Shown here piece by piece: positions 54,715 through 62,936 of a DNA stretch of 64,000 nucleotides; the first letter of the stretch is position 1; each line of letters starts with the position of its first letter. A program made the position numbers and the translations under genes. Source of the stretch: Peribacillus sp. Bi96 (lineage in GTDB: Bacteria > Bacillota > Bacilli > Bacillales > DSM-1321); contig NZ_CAKKLV010000003.1 in the NCBI RefSeq assembly GCF_918698115.1, forward strand, positions 124,001-188,000. Reading direction: 5' to 3'. The notes under the pieces are model-generated. The model searched no databases, had not been told where the DNA came from, and was given only the letters and a program-made list of their open reading frames with translations.

Positions 54715-55276
54715 TCACGGAGTAACGATATTAATCTTTGGTTGAAATTGATCCAGCAAAGACAAGAAATCTTCGAATTTTTCTTTATTACCGGAAATAG
54801 AAACTTTCCCGGCCGCCTTTATTTTGGATAAATCTTCACGTCCTAGAGCAATCTGATAGAAGGTTATTCTATCTAATGTTAATGTTGCATCAGGAGACGC
54901 CATTTTCCCTTTTTTGAAATTTAACACAGAATTATCCAGATCAATCATGTAATTAGTTTTCGAATCTGTTATACAGTATAACTTGCCGGCTGATCTTCTT
55001 TGATGAATGAATATCGATTGCTATCCCATACTACGTTACCTTTTGAATTTTTAATTGGATTCATATTTAAAGGTGCAATAAATCCCTTATGTAAATTTCT
55101 GAAATCTTCCTTATCTTTAAAATCCAACTGTTTATAAACAGCCTTATTTGCTGAAATTGTTGAATGTGTTGCCGGCATTGGCATATCGGGCGCAGCATTT
55201 GTAACAGAAGGTCCTACTAGTAAAACAAAAACAAATGGAACGGAAACATTCCTTTAATAAAAGATTTATTGGACAT
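54715..55276 (-). pseudogene. Alkyl sulfatase pseudogene, middle deleted
   Basis: Both ends of a SdsA/YjcS-type alkyl sulfatase remain. From ATG 55276 a signal peptide (MSNKSFIKGMFPFHLF) hits a stop; after a frameshift the mature N-terminus follows (SVTNAAPDMPMPATHSTISA, DFRNLHKGFIAPL, KGNVVWDSNRYSFI), stopping at 54969. Then, in another frame, the C-terminal SCP2-like domain appears (DSKTNYMIDLDNSVLNFKKG to FQPKINIVTP). The whole metallo-beta-lactamase core, about 450-500 residues, is missing. Confidence 0.82.
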
Positions 55277-55750
55277 TCCATACCCCTTTCCCATTTGAGT
55301 TTTTAGATATCAAAGTTGTAATTTCTTCCTTATATTGAAACGATAATCTTTTTATTTTTTTAAATATTTAGAATAATGTAACTTTATTTTATAATTGATT
55401 TGTCATTAAGTAAATTTACTATTTTTCATAGTAACTTCAATTTTATTTATATAAAATCCACTTGTATCCATTAATACAATTCGTTTTTTAGCTATGGCTC
55501 GGAAGCTAAAAAGCATACATGCATACTTAATTTGCGGTATATTTTGAACATAAAGACATTATGAGATATTTTTTTCTATAGAAAATATGTAAGGCCCCAT
55601 TTTGTTATACATTTCATATAAAGGTGCGTAAGCTGTATATCCAAATGCAAAAATGCCCCTCTCTATTGAGAAGAACCTTTATCCAATGTAAAAACCTCTA
55701 ACTTTTTATATTGTAGAAGTCTTTGCTTTTGCATCTCCTAATTCGAACCT
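55277..55750. other. AT-rich intergenic stretch, no gene seen
   Basis: Very AT-rich sequence between the sulfatase and MFS remnants; no frame with a ribosome-binding site. Probably further decayed coding DNA. Confidence 0.4.
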
Positions 55751-56200
55751 TTAAGCTGGTTTAACGAAGATTGAGAACTCAATTCTAAAAATTAGAAGAA
55801 AGCCTGCGGCAAAAAAGAAGGAATACACAAAACCAAGTGATACGTTTTCGTATGCGATTGTCAAGCACACTAGTGATAAAAGGCCTCCCTGCTATATTCA
55901 TAAACGATGCGCTTTGGCTCGTCATTAATCCTGATCGGCCAGGAAGTAACTACATTAAAACCTGAAGGCTAGTCATTAAAAAAGTATAGGCACAACCTTT
56001 TGCCATGCTTTGAGCGATGGTTATCCAGGTAGAGGCATGAAAATCGTGATGGAAGCCAAGACCATGTCTGTCATCAATACGCTATATCCCGATTTCATCT
56101 CTGCGATTCTAGTAAGGTAACCTGGCATCCATAGTCCCAGCCACATCGTTAACCAAAACCATGAAAACGCTGCCAATAAACTATTTTCAAAAATCATTTG
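55751..56200 (-). pseudogene. Remnant of an MFS transporter (C-terminal half)
   Basis: Minus-strand fragments of a permease in shifting frames: AAFSWFWLTMWLGLWMPGYL and SVLMTDMVLASITIFMPL (like TM7-8), then TSQSASFMNIAG, and, after a frameshift, GGLLSLVCLTIAYEN and LGFVYSFFFAAGFLLIFRI to the natural-looking end FVKPA-stop at 55753..55751. Several stops and frameshifts interrupt it, and the N-terminal half is absent. Confidence 0.75.
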
Positions 56201-56271
56201 AACACTTTGTCACCTGCCAAAAATTTCACTTTAAATATAACCAAGCGATGAGAGGTGACGTAATTCATTCA

Positions 56272-57150
56272 CTATCGAAGAAAATCCACAAAATTAGACA
56301 CCCCTATTTTATTAAAACGCTTGTTTTTCCTGACGAGCCACAGATTTCTTGTTATATCTATTCTGGAAATACCCACTTCCCGCAAAAAACCTTGTTCCAA
56401 TTCCCTGGCAACTGTCAACCTTGGCAAAATGCTGATCCCAAGTCCAGCCTCAACCGCACTTTTTATCGCTTGAGTACTACCAATCTCCATGTAGCTTTCT
56501 ATTTTTTCTAAAACCCCATGCTCCCTTAACATGTTTTCTACGATAAGCCGTGTCCCTGATATGGATTCACGCCATATCATCCTTTCATTTCCCAATTCCT
56601 CTAGCTGGATTTCTTTTCTGTCTTTCCATGGGTGGTCAAATGGACAAACCAATATCAATTCGTCTTCGGCGAACTTGTCTACAATAAAATCGGTGTTTTC
56701 CACAAGTCCTTCCACCAAGGCCAAATCAATGACATCGTTTGATAAATCCTCCAGAACCCGTGGGGTATTTTTTATCGTTAATGTCACTTTTATTTCAGGC
56801 TGTTGTTTTTTGAATTTCCCAAGCAAGCTCGGCAACAAATACTCACCGATTGTCAAGGATGCACCTACTATGAGGTTAGCATTGTACTCGCCCGTTGATT
56901 GCTGAATCACTACTTTTGAATGGTTAAAGTCATTTACAATAGCTTTTGCAAAAGGGTATAACAACTTTCCTGCTTCCGTCACTCTCAGCCTCCCTTCCTC
57001 ACGGTCGAATAACAAAGTGTTATAAAATTTTTCCAATTGATGAATCTGTCTTGTTGCCGCGGGTTGAGATAAGAAGCTTAACCTCGCTGCCTGGCTTATA
57101 CTTCCTTCATCCACCACTAAACAAAACATTCTTAGATTTTCTATTTTCAA
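56272..57150 (-). CDS. LysR-family regulator (CysL/CbbR-like), divergent from chromate transporter
   Basis: A 292-residue LTTR: winged helix MKIENLRMFCLVVDEGSISQ with SQPAATRQIHQLEKFYN, then effector domain with GASLTIGEYLLPSLLGKF, the pattern of CysL/CbbR-type regulators that respond to sulfur or carbon metabolites. Divergent from chrA-type genes; a 9-bp perfect inverted repeat lies between them. Sulfate- or oxyanion-responsive control is plausible. Confidence 0.9.
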   Translation of the reverse strand: MKIENLRMFCLVVDEGSISQAARLSFLSQPAATRQIHQLEKFYNTLLFDREEGRLRVTEAGKLLYPFAKAIVNDFNHSKVVIQQSTGEYNANLIVGASLTIGEYLLPSLLGKFKKQQPEIKVTLTIKNTPRVLEDLSNDVIDLALVEGLVENTDFIVDKFAEDELILVCPFDHPWKDRKEIQLEELGNERMIWRESISGTRLIVENMLREHGVLEKIESYMEIGSTQAIKSAVEAGLGISILPRLTVARELEQGFLREVGISRIDITRNLWLVRKNKRFNKIGVSNFVDFLR

Positions 57151-57288
57151 GAAACCGACCTCCTTGTCTTTTAATGGTTTAATAAAATGATAGCATCATA
57201 TAGCTAAATGGTGAAATAAGAAAATAACGCTATTTCCCCAAATTAGGTGGGCCTTAATGAAATTCTATATAAAACGGATAAAGCTTCT

Positions 57289-57311
57289 GGGTATAACGTT
57301 TTGTTATACCC
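57289..57311. promoter_or_regulatory. Palindrome between LysR and chrA, operator candidate
   Basis: GGGTATAAC-GTTTT-GTTATACCC, a perfect inverted repeat containing a T-N11-A LysR-type core (TATAAC-N5-GTTATA). It is about 85 nt upstream of the chrA start. Confidence 0.5.
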
Positions 57312-57394
57312 GATGATTTTGTTGCAATTTACCCATTCCTTTTTCTTTGATATGTTAATGATAAGAATTATACAGAGCAGCAAAGGAAGTGAGT

Positions 57395-58021
57395 ATGTCA
57401 ATGAAAGGACAATGGAAAACACTGTTCCAATTATTTTGGACCTTTTTTAAAATGGCACCTGTGACATTCGGAGGCGGGTTTGCGATGATCCCCTTAATCG
57501 AAAAAGAAGTAGTGGAGAAGAGAAAATGGCTGACAAGTGAAGAAGTTACGGATGTTTTTGCTTTATCTCAATCCGTACCGGGAGCTGTCGCCATTAACTC
57601 CGCCACCTTTATCGGCCATCGAATTGCCGGAATGAAGGGCGCAATGGCAGCCATGATGGGTGTTTCATTACCTACCTTTTTAATTGTACTACTTCTCGGC
57701 ATTTTATATTTTTTCATTCAGGATAATCCGAAGATAGAAGCCGCATTCATATCGATTAGAGCTTCCATAGTAGCCATCATCGCCTTCGCAGCTATCAAGA
57801 TAGGAAAAACAGCTATTGTTGACAAATCAACTTTCATTATTTTAATAGTTGGTCTTCCTGCCCTTTTCTTCGTTCAACCTGTTTTAGCTATATTAGCAGG
57901 AGCAATAGCGGGTATTGTGTCTATCTCCATTAAAAGGAAATTAGGTTACGAAGTCCAGTTGGACCGAAAAGAAAAGAAAGAAGAAACTGATTTCGAACCT
58001 TTCATGGGTGCAGGCATATAG
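57395..58021 (+). CDS. chrA: Chromate transporter family protein, first half (ChrA)
   Basis: A 208-residue CHR-family membrane protein: MAPVTFGGGFAMIPLIEKEV (about 16-35), FALSQSVPGAVAINSATFIG, GVSLPTFLIVLLLGIL and about five to six helices with a charged C-terminal tail. CHR proteins export chromate or related oxyanions. Short-chain members work as pairs of homologous halves; the partner follows 50 nt downstream. I start at ATG after GGAAG; an overlapping GTG is less likely. Confidence 0.9.
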   Translation: MSMKGQWKTLFQLFWTFFKMAPVTFGGGFAMIPLIEKEVVEKRKWLTSEEVTDVFALSQSVPGAVAINSATFIGHRIAGMKGAMAAMMGVSLPTFLIVLLLGILYFFIQDNPKIEAAFISIRASIVAIIAFAAIKIGKTAIVDKSTFIILIVGLPALFFVQPVLAILAGAIAGIVSISIKRKLGYEVQLDRKEKKEETDFEPFMGAGI

Positions 58022-58071
58022 GTAAATCAATAAAGGGTCTAACTAATTTTCAAGAAAGCGTGTGATTAAGA

Positions 58072-58617
58072 ATGATGGACTTGTGGGAGTTGTTTAGCAC
58101 CTTCTTTATAATCGGCTTTGTATCGTTTGGTGGCGGATACGCCATGATTCCCGTAATAGAATCGGAAGTCTCACAGCACGGATGGATGACGACGCAACAA
58201 TTCACCGATGTAATCGCTATTTCCGGCATGTCTCCCGGGCCAATCACCACCAATAGTGCCATTCTTGTAGGCTATTCGACTGCTGGATTAGCAGGAGCCA
58301 TATCATCCGTTCTCGGAATCTTGCTTCCTGCTATTATTTTCGTAACAGTTATAGCCACCTTCTTCAGTAAATTGAATCATTATCCAATTATTCAATCCAT
58401 GTTTTATGGATTAAGACCCATTGTCACTAGTCTAATCCTCTTTGCAGCGATCAGTTTTGCTCTTTCCAATCATTTGATAGGCCTGAACTTTTCATGGCAT
58501 ACGATAAGCTTATTACTCGTTTTTGGATTATCGTTATTTGCCCTATTGAAATTACGCTGGCACCCAGCCTATGTCATTATTCTTTCTGGTTTAGTTGGTG
58601 TTGTCTTCTATTCATAA
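58072..58617 (+). CDS. chrA: Chromate transporter family protein, second half (ChrA)
   Basis: A 181-residue CHR half protein: GFVSFGGGYAMIPVIESEV (14-32), VIAISGMSPGPITTNSAILVG and GILLPAIIFVTVIATFF. Homologous to but diverged from the preceding gene, typical for heterodimeric short-chain ChrA pairs with opposite topology. The ribosome-binding site (AAGAAAG) is weak, so translation may depend on coupling. A terminator follows. Confidence 0.9.
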   Translation: MMDLWELFSTFFIIGFVSFGGGYAMIPVIESEVSQHGWMTTQQFTDVIAISGMSPGPITTNSAILVGYSTAGLAGAISSVLGILLPAIIFVTVIATFFSKLNHYPIIQSMFYGLRPIVTSLILFAAISFALSNHLIGLNFSWHTISLLLVFGLSLFALLKLRWHPAYVIILSGLVGVVFYS

Positions 58618-58701
58618 CGACTAGCTCACACAACCATTATGCGTTGGGTTAATCAATATGAATCGGAATTCCTAAACAGTGATAAGACTTAAACTGATGG
58701 A

Positions 58702-58727
58702 AGAGCGAGGGTGACATCGCTCTTTTT
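58702..58727 (+). terminator. Terminator of the chrA pair
   Basis: AGAGCGA / TCGCTCT with a GGGTGACA-type loop, followed by TTTTTAATTATTTTT. Confidence 0.85.
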
Positions 58728-58769
58728 AATTATTTTTCACCAATGTTTCCATACACCTTATAAAGTAAA

Positions 58770-58800
58770 ACCCTGAATCTAATGATTCAGGGTTTATTTT
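58770..58800. terminator. Bidirectional terminator before the NhaC-family gene end
   Basis: AACCCTGAATC / GATTCAGGGTT perfect stem with a short loop; TTATTTTC follows on plus and TTTTAC on minus, so it can end both converging transcripts. Confidence 0.75.
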
Positions 58801-58816
58801 CATGCTTATTCTCATT

Positions 58817-60133
58817 TTAAGAAGTACGTTTCTTCGCTATATCTTCTCCCGCCTGAAATCGTGGAAAACCAATCAAGATTGCTATCACTCCACAAACGCC
58901 AATTAAAAGTGGGTAATATGAATATGGCAAGATGCTAATCGGAGAAATCTTTGCTACACCCGCCGCTATCAGAAGCTGGGCCCCATATGGAATTAACCCT
59001 TGGATACAACAGGCAAAAACGTCAAGCAGGCTCGCCGATTTACGGGGATCAATCCCATACTGTTCAGCAATATTTTTGGCAAGAGGTCCGGCAATAATTA
59101 TTGAAATCGTGTTATTGGCCGTTGAAAGGTTAGTCAAACTAACAAGCCCGGCAATGCTGAATTCAGCGCCTTTTTTTGATTTACTATTTCGGAGCACGAC
59201 TTGGAGAAGATAATCAATGCCGCCATTATGTCTGATGACAGACACCATTCCTGCAATTAAAATGGCCAGGAAAGAGATTTCATACATTCCCGCCATCCCA
59301 ACTCCCGTCTTTTGAATGACATCCAACAGTTTATAACTGCCATCCGCCATACCGATCATACCTGCAAAAACAATCCCTGTGGAAAGAACCAGGAACACAT
59401 TGACACCTGCCAATGCTGTGATCAAAACACCAAGATAAGGAAGGATCTTCACCCAATTATATGAATGTTGGGAGATGGAGGCTTGTTCTCCCATTGTTAA
59501 AATTCCTAGGATGGCACATGTGATGATGGCAGCAGGTAACACGATGAAAAAATTCACTTTAAACTTATCCTTCATTTTAGTGCCCTGAGTACGAACTGCC
59601 GCTATTGTCGTATCTGATATGAAGGATAGGTTATCACCAAACATCGCACCACCGATAACGGCGGCCATTGAAAGGGCAAGCGAAATATCAGTTTGCTCAC
59701 TAATTCCCACCCCTATAGGTGCAAGCGCTACAATCGTTCCCATGCTTGTCCCCATTGATAAAGAAATAAAACATGCGATAATGAAAATCCCTATCATTAA
59801 AAGATTTTGCGGAAAAACCGCAAGGGCAAGATTCACCGTTGATTCAACTGCCCCCATGCCATTTGCAACTTCTGAAAAAGCGCCGGCCAAAAGGAAAATG
59901 ATAACCATTAACATAATATTGGAGTCCCCGGCACCTTTACAAAAAATTTCGACCTTTTCATTGAAAGACTCTTTTCGATTCATTGCCAATGCGGCGGCTG
60001 ATGCAATTGAAATCGCTACAATCACAGGAAATGAATAAAAATCTTTTGTAATGACCCCTGAACCTATAAATAAAATTAAAAACACGACAAATGGGATCAA
60101 CGCCCATGGATTCCCTTTATTGTTTGTACTCAT
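58817..60133 (-). CDS. NhaC-family Na+/H+ antiporter-like transporter, SAM-riboswitch controlled
   Basis: A 438-residue membrane protein of the NhaC/IT superfamily: SMGTSMGTIVALAPIGVGIS (about 125-144), MAAVIGGAMFGDNLSFISD, and TNLSTANNTISIIIAGPLA (about 335-353); roughly 11 to 12 helices. The family is annotated as Na+/H+ antiporter, but the SAM riboswitch directly upstream argues for methionine or another sulfur metabolite as substrate (MetT-like). I start at the ATG 6 nt after AGAGGTG; the upstream GTG is within that site. Confidence 0.87.
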   Translation of the reverse strand: MSTNNKGNPWALIPFVVFLILFIGSGVITKDFYSFPVIVAISIASAAALAMNRKESFNEKVEIFCKGAGDSNIMLMVIIFLLAGAFSEVANGMGAVESTVNLALAVFPQNLLMIGIFIIACFISLSMGTSMGTIVALAPIGVGISEQTDISLALSMAAVIGGAMFGDNLSFISDTTIAAVRTQGTKMKDKFKVNFFIVLPAAIITCAILGILTMGEQASISQHSYNWVKILPYLGVLITALAGVNVFLVLSTGIVFAGMIGMADGSYKLLDVIQKTGVGMAGMYEISFLAILIAGMVSVIRHNGGIDYLLQVVLRNSKSKKGAEFSIAGLVSLTNLSTANNTISIIIAGPLAKNIAEQYGIDPRKSASLLDVFACCIQGLIPYGAQLLIAAGVAKISPISILPYSYYPLLIGVCGVIAILIGFPRFQAGEDIAKKRTS

Positions 60134-60264
60134 GATGAACACCTCTTTTTATTTTTCCCATGACATGTGTCACAGCTCTTATTCTTTTAACAGTTTTCGC
60201 AAATATCCCCTATTAAAAGATGATAATATCCCAGTCATGGAAGAATGCTAAAAAAACTGTAAGC

Positions 60265-60304
60265 AAAAAAAGACCCCTTCTATTAAAAACAAGAAGAGGT
60301 CTTT
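60265..60304 (-). terminator. SAM-riboswitch terminator
   Basis: AAGACC-CTTCT / AGAAGGGGTCTT stem, then TTTTTTGC on the minus strand, between the S-box aptamer and the NhaC-family gene. Confidence 0.85.
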
Positions 60305-60325
60305 TAATTTATAAAAAACACCCTC

Positions 60326-60429
60326 CTTATCTTTCAGGCTAGAATCTGCCTGCTGGATTTGGCACAGCACTCCTATTAAGTCTGCTGCCGAGACATCTTC
60401 GGGCCAGTCCCTCCGTCTCTCTTGATAAG
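60326..60429 (-). ncRNA. SAM-I (S-box) riboswitch
   Basis: The minus strand has the S-box order: CTTATCAAGAGAGACGGAGG, GACTGGCCCGAAGATGTCTC, GGCAGCAGA, GTGCTGTGCCAAATCCAGCAG and the closing CCTGAAAGATAAG. P1 pairs CTTATC with GATAAG. SAM binding should favour the terminator. The region 60430-60720 beyond it holds AT-rich sequence in which I see no gene. Confidence 0.93.
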
Positions 60430-60720
60430 AAGATCTACATTATATAGTGAAAATAATATCAAATGTCACGAAGTCCTCAGAAAAGCAGCAGGCTGGAAAC
60501 TTGCCGAAACCACTCTAAGTTTAGATGAGTCCACTTTCTGAAAGTGACATCGAATGTCAAATTGAAAAGCAAATATAAGAGTACAGCATTTTGTTTATTA
60601 TCGCAAGGTTAAGTTAAAATTATTCCACATGATTAAAAAGGGATTTTTATAAGTGCAGTAAATAAGTTTTATTAACATTACACCCCCTAATATCGCCATT
60701 TATTGGGAAGGAACGAATAT

Positions 60721-60743
60721 AAAAAAGAGGTCTAAAGACCTCT
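60721..60743 (-). terminator. Terminator of the SRAP gene
   Basis: AGAGGTC-TTTA-GACCTCT followed by TTTTTT on the minus strand, touching the stop codon. Confidence 0.8.
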
Positions 60744-61414
60744 CAGCAATTTTTTTGTATTAGGGTAGGTGAATTATTTTTAGTCGAGTTCACATCAGTC
60801 GATACTTCAAATGCTTCCATCTGTTCCGAATCGAATGACTTTAAATATTGCTGCAGATAGGCAGGATCATTAATGGATGGATTCAACCAATCTTTTTCAT
60901 CTTCCGGTTTAAGGATGACAGGCATACGATCATGAATCCTGGACATTAGCTCATTAGGAACGGTTGTTATAACGGAGCATGAATATATACTGATGCCTTC
61001 GGGAGATTTCCAGAATTCCCAAAGACCGGCCATTCCAAATGGAGCATGAGTCTTAAGTTTTATTCGCATCGGTATTTTTCGCTCTGGTGTCTTCTTCCAT
61101 TCATAAAAAGAGTCAGCGACTATCAGGCATCGTTTCTTCTTATACGCATTCTTGAAGCTTGCCTTCTCAGCAATGGTTTCCGCCCTGGCATTGATCATTT
61201 TGTAGCCCACTTTTTCGTCTTTTGCCCAAAAAGGAATGAGCCCCCACCGAAGATATCCAAGTCGATTCCTAGTTCCGTCATTAATGACGGAGAGCACGGA
61301 GTGGGAAGGTGCAATATTATAGCTGTATTGGTATTCCTCATCAAATGATCCTTGGATATCAAACCGTTCTTTTATTTCTTCAATGTCAGTGAAAAGGGTG
61401 AAACGTCCACACAT
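60743..61414 (-). CDS. SOS response-associated peptidase (SRAP/YedK/HMCES family)
   Basis: A 223-residue SRAP protein starting MCGRFTLF: Cys2, exposed after Met removal, forms a thiazolidine crosslink with abasic sites in single-stranded DNA. Also seen: MINARAETIAEKASFKNA (active-site Asn/Glu), CLIVADSFYEWKK and MSRIHDRMPVILKPEDE (His). The longer frame would bury Cys2 and has no ribosome-binding site, so ATG 61414 is used. Confidence 0.94.
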   Translation of the reverse strand: MCGRFTLFTDIEEIKERFDIQGSFDEEYQYSYNIAPSHSVLSVINDGTRNRLGYLRWGLIPFWAKDEKVGYKMINARAETIAEKASFKNAYKKKRCLIVADSFYEWKKTPERKIPMRIKLKTHAPFGMAGLWEFWKSPEGISIYSCSVITTVPNELMSRIHDRMPVILKPEDEKDWLNPSINDPAYLQQYLKSFDSEQMEAFEVSTDVNSTKNNSPTLIQKNC

Positions 61415-61474
61415 AATATCGCCTACCGTATTAAGATTTATTACAGTGTAACAAATGGAACGGGCAGGCACAAA

Positions 61475-61630
61475 TCAGCGTTCTAAAATCCTGATGTCGG
61501 TAAATGGTTGATTAAATAATTCACTGGAAATCAAAAGAGTGCCAAGGACTTCTCTTTCATCTTCAGCTTTAATGATTTCTGACAAAATTAAGGTACTGCC
61601 ATTCCTGACCGTAACATTATATTCATTCAT
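61475..61630 (-). CDS. Small hypothetical protein upstream of SRAP
   Basis: A 51-residue protein (MNEYNVTVRNGSTLILSEI to FTDIRILER) with GAGGGGTGAT upstream of ATG, 60 nt before the SRAP gene on the same strand. Beta-strand then helix then short C-terminal strand; no cysteine, no signal. I recognise no family. Co-transcription with the abasic-site protein is likely. Confidence 0.6.
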   Translation of the reverse strand: MNEYNVTVRNGSTLILSEIIKAEDEREVLGTLLISSELFNQPFTDIRILER

Positions 61631-61984
61631 AAGATCACCCCTCATAAGACTAGATGGTTGTTATTATAAACCAAAAACCCACAAGTATCAGTATTGAACT
61701 TTGGTAGATTCATAGTTAATCCTCTTATGGTGTGTCTGCCATAGAGGTTCCTTTGCTGTTGCTACATAGGTTTAATCAATCGAAGTAATGCCTGGACCGT
61801 AAATCCTTGTAAGGAAGCGTTACATTTACGCGTACGTAAAAAGACTGTCCATGAATTTATTGAAATATGTTAATTTCATGGCTACTAAATTATATAGCAC
61901 TCGGAGGATACTTGATTATAATTGAAATAGCGTGCTTTATAAATTAATAAGATTTCTTATGAAATCCATTTGGGGGGATAAAAC
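61631..61984. other. Intergenic stretch, divergent promoters presumed
   Basis: Divergent region between the small SRAP-linked gene and the SDR; AT-rich, with no ORF of note and no clear operator. Confidence 0.4.
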
Positions 61985-62737
61985 ATGCAAGACTTAATGG
62001 GGAAAGTGGTTTTAATTACTGGAGCAAGTTCTGGTATTGGCCGTGCGACAGCTGAATTACTTGCATCTAAAGGAGCAAAAATCGTCGTTAATTTCCGTTC
62101 AAATGAGAAAAGTGCTTTAGAAGTTATAAAAAATATTCATAAAAATGGTGGACAAGCAATATCAATTCAGGCTGATGTTACAAATAAAGAACAAGTCGAT
62201 GAAATGGTTAAACAAGCCGTTGATTACTTTGGGTCAATTGATGTGTTAGTAAATAATGCTGCTGGTGGCATTCGACAGAGTACATTTATAGATGCAAGTG
62301 TAGAATTGTGGGAAGAAACATACAAGCTAAACATTACGAGTGTCCTTTTGTGTTCACAAGCTGTCTTAAAGTATATGATTCCTAGAAAAAAAGGGAGAAT
62401 TATTAATATCTCTTCAACAGCTGCAAGAATTGGTGGTGCTGGCGAAAGTATTCATTACGCGGCGACGAAAGGTGCTTTAAATACAATGACGATTGGCATG
62501 TCCAGGGAACTAATCGAACACGGAATCATTGTAAACGGAGTGGCTCCTGGGGTAGTGGAAACACCTTTCCATGAAAAATTCGCACCAAATGATGACCGTC
62601 TTGCCCGTATGTCTGAAGCGATTCCAATTAAACGAATAGCAAAACCAATTGAGATAGCAGAAAGTATAGCCTTCCTTGCATCCGATGCTTCAACCTACAT
62701 ATTAGGAGAAATCATAAATGTTAGTGGTGGAAGATAA
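61985..62737 (+). CDS. SDR-family oxidoreductase
   Basis: A 250-residue classical short-chain dehydrogenase: cofactor loop TGASSGIGR (12-20), NNAAGG (90-95), catalytic Ser in NISST (about 143), Tyr158 and Lys162 in YAATK, and PGVVETP. It resembles glucose 1-dehydrogenase and 3-oxoacyl-ACP reductase relatives; the substrate is undetermined. The Arg after GIG and NFRS at the end of strand 2 suggest NADP(H). TGGGGGGA precedes ATG; a terminator follows. Confidence 0.9.
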   Translation: MQDLMGKVVLITGASSGIGRATAELLASKGAKIVVNFRSNEKSALEVIKNIHKNGGQAISIQADVTNKEQVDEMVKQAVDYFGSIDVLVNNAAGGIRQSTFIDASVELWEETYKLNITSVLLCSQAVLKYMIPRKKGRIINISSTAARIGGAGESIHYAATKGALNTMTIGMSRELIEHGIIVNGVAPGVVETPFHEKFAPNDDRLARMSEAIPIKRIAKPIEIAESIAFLASDASTYILGEIINVSGGR

Positions 62738-62774
62738 TTCCCTGGTTTGGTTTAAGTCATTTCATTAATGATGT

Positions 62775-62813
62775 GAAGCCCTTCAGATTTTATACTGAAG
62801 GGCTTCTTGTTTG
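62775..62813 (+). terminator. Terminator of the SDR gene
   Basis: GAAGCCCTTCAG / CTGAAGGGCTTC perfect 12-bp stem, then TTGTTTGTT. Confidence 0.85.
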
Positions 62814-62936
62814 TTCTAAATCATTATTTAATAGGGAATGCATCCTTAGGATAAGATACGTATCTCGAGGGAGCAAATTTACTTGCAATGGCAGACTTGT
62901 CATTGTTGGGAGTTTCCCCTAATCCCTATCCATCTA

